NCBI GenBank assembly: GCA_002313795.1
Contig: DCCL01000200.1
Location: 1 to 7,697, forward strand
Length of the DNA stretch: 7,697 bases
Reading direction: 5' to 3'
Source of the DNA: Faecalibacterium prausnitzii
GTDB lineage: Bacteria; Bacillota; Clostridia; Oscillospirales; Ruminococcaceae
A program made the translations under genes and the position numbers. How positions within the stretch are numbered: position 1 is the first letter of the stretch; every line of letters begins with the position of its first letter. Below the pieces are notes generated by a model. The model did not search any database. It was not told where the DNA came from and was given only the letters and a program-made list of their open reading frames with translations. Of this stretch, positions 5,972-7,697 are shown in pieces.

Positions 5972-6900
5972 CGCACATCCTCCTCGTAGTGCAGGGTGAT
6001 GCTCTTGCCGTCAAACCCGCATTCTGCCGCCGGGAAGATGCCCTGTGCCTGTGGCAGCTGCTCTTCCGGGTCGGTGATCATAGGGGAATAGTGGGTCAGC
6101 CACAGGCGGCGCGCCCCGGCCCGTGCGGCCAGTGCGGCACTCTGCCCAAAGGTGCTGTGCCCCCACTGCTTTGCCTGTGCCTCCTGCTCCGGCAGGGCAT
6201 AGGTTGCATCGCAGAGCAGCAGATCCGTCTCCTGTGCCGCCGCTTCCAGCGCAGCGCAGGGGGTGGTATCCCCCGCAAACACCATGCTCAGGCCCCGGCG
6301 CGGTGCTCCAAGCACCTCCGCAGGCTGCACGGAGCGGCCGCTCACCTCCACGGTCTGCCCTTTCTGCAGCAGTTTCCAATCCTGCACGGGCACGCCCAGC
6401 GCGCGGGCCTTTTCAGGGTCAAATTTTCCTGCACGGGGCAGTTCCAGCCGGTAGCCCTGGCTGCGCACCCGGTGCCGGGTTTTGAACGGCTTCAGCACAG
6501 CTCCGGCGGGCCAACCCTCTGCCAGAGCATCCAGCGGCAGCGGCTGGGCCAGCACCTGCGGCTGCACCGGGTACGGCAGCGGCCCGGCAAGTGCCTGCAG
6601 CGCGGCAAACACCTCCGGCAGGCCCTCCGGCCCCACAATGCACAGGGGCTTTTCTCTGCCCTGACAGCCCAGCGTCTGCAGCAGACCCGGCAGGCCGAAA
6701 ATATGATCCCCGTGATAGTGGGTCAGCGCAATGACGTCGGCCCGCATCAGGTTCACGCCCGCACGGCGTGCCGCCGTCTGGGTGCCCTCGCCGCAGTCAA
6801 ACAGAATGCCATGGCCGCAGCACTCCGCATAGGCAGCGCTGAGCGCACGGTCCGGCAGCGGCATGGTGGCCGCCGTGCCCAGCAGTGTAATGGTCAGCAT
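5968..6900 (-). CDS. rnz: RNase Z, tRNA 3'-processing endonuclease
   Basis: This 310-residue metallo-beta-lactamase-fold nuclease cuts tRNA precursors after the discriminator base, leaving an end ready for CCA addition. The zinc-binding motif is 'HYHGDH' (61-66). Further ligands are His144 in 'HRVRSQGY', Asp212 in 'FAGDTT' and His271 in 'LTHYSP'. 'HST' (249-251) is the family's third histidine motif. Length fits the short bacterial form (ElaC/RNase BN type). The start has CTCCTCCTT on the + strand at 6905-6913, read as AAGGAGGAG six bases before the ATG. Its stop overlaps the cca start by 4 nt, so tRNA 3' trimming and CCA addition are translated as a coupled pair. A candidate promoter lies directly upstream. 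Confidence 0.95.
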   Translation of the reverse strand: MLTITLLGTAATMPLPDRALSAAYAECCGHGILFDCGEGTQTAARRAGVNLMRADVIALTHYHGDHIFGLPGLLQTLGCQGREKPLCIVGPEGLPEVFAALQALAGPLPYPVQPQVLAQPLPLDALAEGWPAGAVLKPFKTRHRVRSQGYRLELPRAGKFDPEKARALGVPVQDWKLLQKGQTVEVSGRSVQPAEVLGAPRRGLSMVFAGDTTPCAALEAAAQETDLLLCDATYALPEQEAQAKQWGHSTFGQSAALAARAGARRLWLTHYSPMITDPEEQLPQAQGIFPAAECGFDGKSITLHYEEDVR

Positions 6901-6930
6901 CGGTCTCCTCCTTGGTAGTTCTTCTCTGTT

Positions 6931-6959
6931 ATCTTACCACAGCCGGCCCGGCAGCACAA
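6931..6959 (-). promoter_or_regulatory. Candidate sigma-70-type promoter for rnz-cca
   Basis: Read on the - strand, TTGTGC (6954-6959) and TAAGAT (6931-6936) are separated by 17 bases. The -10 is preceded by TGG, giving an extended -10 (TGn). The predicted transcript would start about 25 bases before the rnz ATG. The -35 matches the consensus at only three positions, so this rests mainly on spacing, the extended -10 and location. Confidence 0.4.
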
Positions 6960-7022
6960 TTCTTTGTTTGCCGGCATAGGATGGCCCAGAACGGTTCACC
7001 CTTTAAAAAAGGAGGCGGCACC

Positions 7023-7199
7023 ATGCGGCGCAGACGCGGTTCTTTTGGCAGGCAGCACAGCGGGCGGTGGATGCGGTGGCTGGCGCTGGCCTTTCTGGTG
7101 GCGCTGCTGCTCGTGCTGTTATACGGCTGCATGATGCAGCGGCTGGTGTACTCGGCCCACGGCACCCTGCTGTTTCTGCCGGACCGTCCCTTTTTATAA
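7023..7199 (+). CDS. Small single-span membrane protein, 58 residues, unknown function
   Basis: The start at 7023 is chosen over upstream in-frame ATGs (the first at 6912) because AAGGAGG (7009-7015) sits seven bases before it. The upstream extension would also cover the rnz leader and promoter. The protein has an Arg-rich N-terminus (RRRR at 2-5, plus Arg10, 15 and 18), a hydrophobic helix at about 19-38 and a short polar tail ending in 'FLPDRPFL'. The charge pattern predicts N-inside topology. 'LYGC' (33-36) weakly resembles a lipobox, so a tiny lipoprotein is an alternative, though Tyr before Gly-Cys is atypical. It is divergent from rnz and convergent with rubrerythrin. I do not recognise a family. 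Confidence 0.6.
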   Translation: MRRRRGSFGRQHSGRWMRWLALAFLVALLLVLLYGCMMQRLVYSAHGTLLFLPDRPFL

Positions 7200-7205
7200 T
7201 ACCGC

Positions 7206-7247
7206 AAAAATGCCGTCGTACCCGGCAGGAAAACCGGATGCGGCGGC
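7206..7247 (-). terminator. Rho-independent terminator for the rubrerythrin gene
   Basis: Arms 7212-7225 and 7234-7247 form a 14-position stem with an 8-nt loop. On the - strand it has 12 pairs, including one G-U, and two mismatches. It is followed by ATTTTTGCGG, and it starts 34 bases after the rubrerythrin stop. On the + strand the stem pairs slightly better (13 of 14 with G-U pairs) but no T-run follows, so it may only partly stop transcripts of the small membrane protein gene. Confidence 0.65.
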
Positions 7248-7280
7248 GCTGATATTTCGGGAACTTGAAATGATTCGAGA

Positions 7281-7697
7281 TCAGTAGTTCTTCTTTTTCA
7301 GTTCAAAGTAGCTCTGCGGATGTGCGCAGACCGGGCACTTGAGCGGCGCAGACTTGCCGATGTAGGTATAGCCGCAGTTCCGGCACTGCCAGACCTGCTG
7401 CTCTTCGCGGGCAAAGACCTTGCTGTTTTTCAGGTTCTCGGCCAGTTCACGGTAGCGCTCCTCATGCTCCTTTTCGATCTGTGCCACCATGGTGAACAGG
7501 GCTGCGATCTGGGAGAAGCCCTCTTCCCTGGCCTCCTTGGCCATGCGGGGGTACATCTCGGTCCATTCGTCATGCTCGCCGCCTGCTGCCATTTCCAGGC
7601 AGGTCATGGTATCCGGAATCGCGCCGCCGCACAGCAGCTTGAACCAGATCTTTGCGTGCTCTTTTTCGTTGCCGGCGGTCTCCTCAAAGATGGCGGC
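7281..7697 (-). CDS. Rubrerythrin (C-terminal 138 residues; 5' end outside the window)
   Basis: The frame is open to the window edge; a methionine at 7605-7607 is internal, since the preceding 30 codons continue the family with 'EETAGNEKEHAK', which carries Glu and His ligands of the diiron site. A second helix pair ends in 'AQIEKEHEERY', another ligand motif. A rubredoxin-like domain follows, with 'CRNCGY' and 'CPVC' binding one iron. Rubrerythrin is a cytoplasmic peroxidase that reduces hydrogen peroxide in anaerobes, with electrons passing through the rubredoxin-like site. The protein ends 'SYFELKKKNY'. About 40-50 N-terminal residues should lie beyond the window. It forms its own unit here, ending at the terminator around 7206-7247. 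Confidence 0.95.
   Translation of the reverse strand, partial: AAIFEETAGNEKEHAKIWFKLLCGGAIPDTMTCLEMAAGGEHDEWTEMYPRMAKEAREEGFSQIAALFTMVAQIEKEHEERYRELAENLKNSKVFAREEQQVWQCRNCGYTYIGKSAPLKCPVCAHPQSYFELKKKNY

Noticed and set aside
4979..6918. Long + strand frames opposite cca and rnz
   Set aside because: Antisense readouts of conserved enzymes; Arg/Gln/Pro-rich with no recognisable domain.
6960..7005. A + strand promoter for the small membrane protein (TAGGAT at 6977-6982)
   Set aside because: No acceptable -35 at 16-18 bases upstream, so support is insufficient.

Overview
The window looks like chromosomal DNA from a GC-rich gut Clostridium relative, most likely Faecalibacterium or another Oscillospiraceae member. 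This is inferred from the Gram-positive gene order, strong AAGGAGG ribosome binding sites, a PASTA-type PrkC kinase, an anaerobe rubrerythrin and high-GC codon use. No database search was possible.

Positions 1-4632 (+ strand) hold a compact housekeeping operon: the last codons of a probable rsmB, then rlmN, a PP2C phosphatase (prpC), a PASTA Ser/Thr kinase (prkC) and rsgA. The genes overlap or sit 12-24 nt apart. The operon joins rRNA modification, small-subunit maturation and a reversible Ser/Thr phosphorylation switch.

Positions about 4636-5105 are the odd part. rsgA is followed by about 470 bp packed with short inverted repeats and lacking a convincing gene. In Firmicutes rsgA is often followed by rpe, which is absent here. 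The left 190 bp fold on paper into a multi-stem RNA that may resemble HEARO/omega RNA, but this is a tentative resemblance. The right part is a run of further hairpins. The same segment replaces the 3' end of the convergent cca gene, whose reading frame runs into it and ends at a stop inside it.

Positions about 5106-6900 (- strand) hold rnz (RNase Z) followed by cca, the tRNA CCA-adding enzyme, overlapping as ATGA. Both act on tRNA 3' ends. The cca head and neck are intact but the body/tail appears lost.

Positions 6901-7697 hold a candidate promoter for rnz, a 58-residue single-span membrane protein on the + strand, a convergent terminator hairpin and the C-terminal 138 residues of rubrerythrin on the - strand, running off the window.
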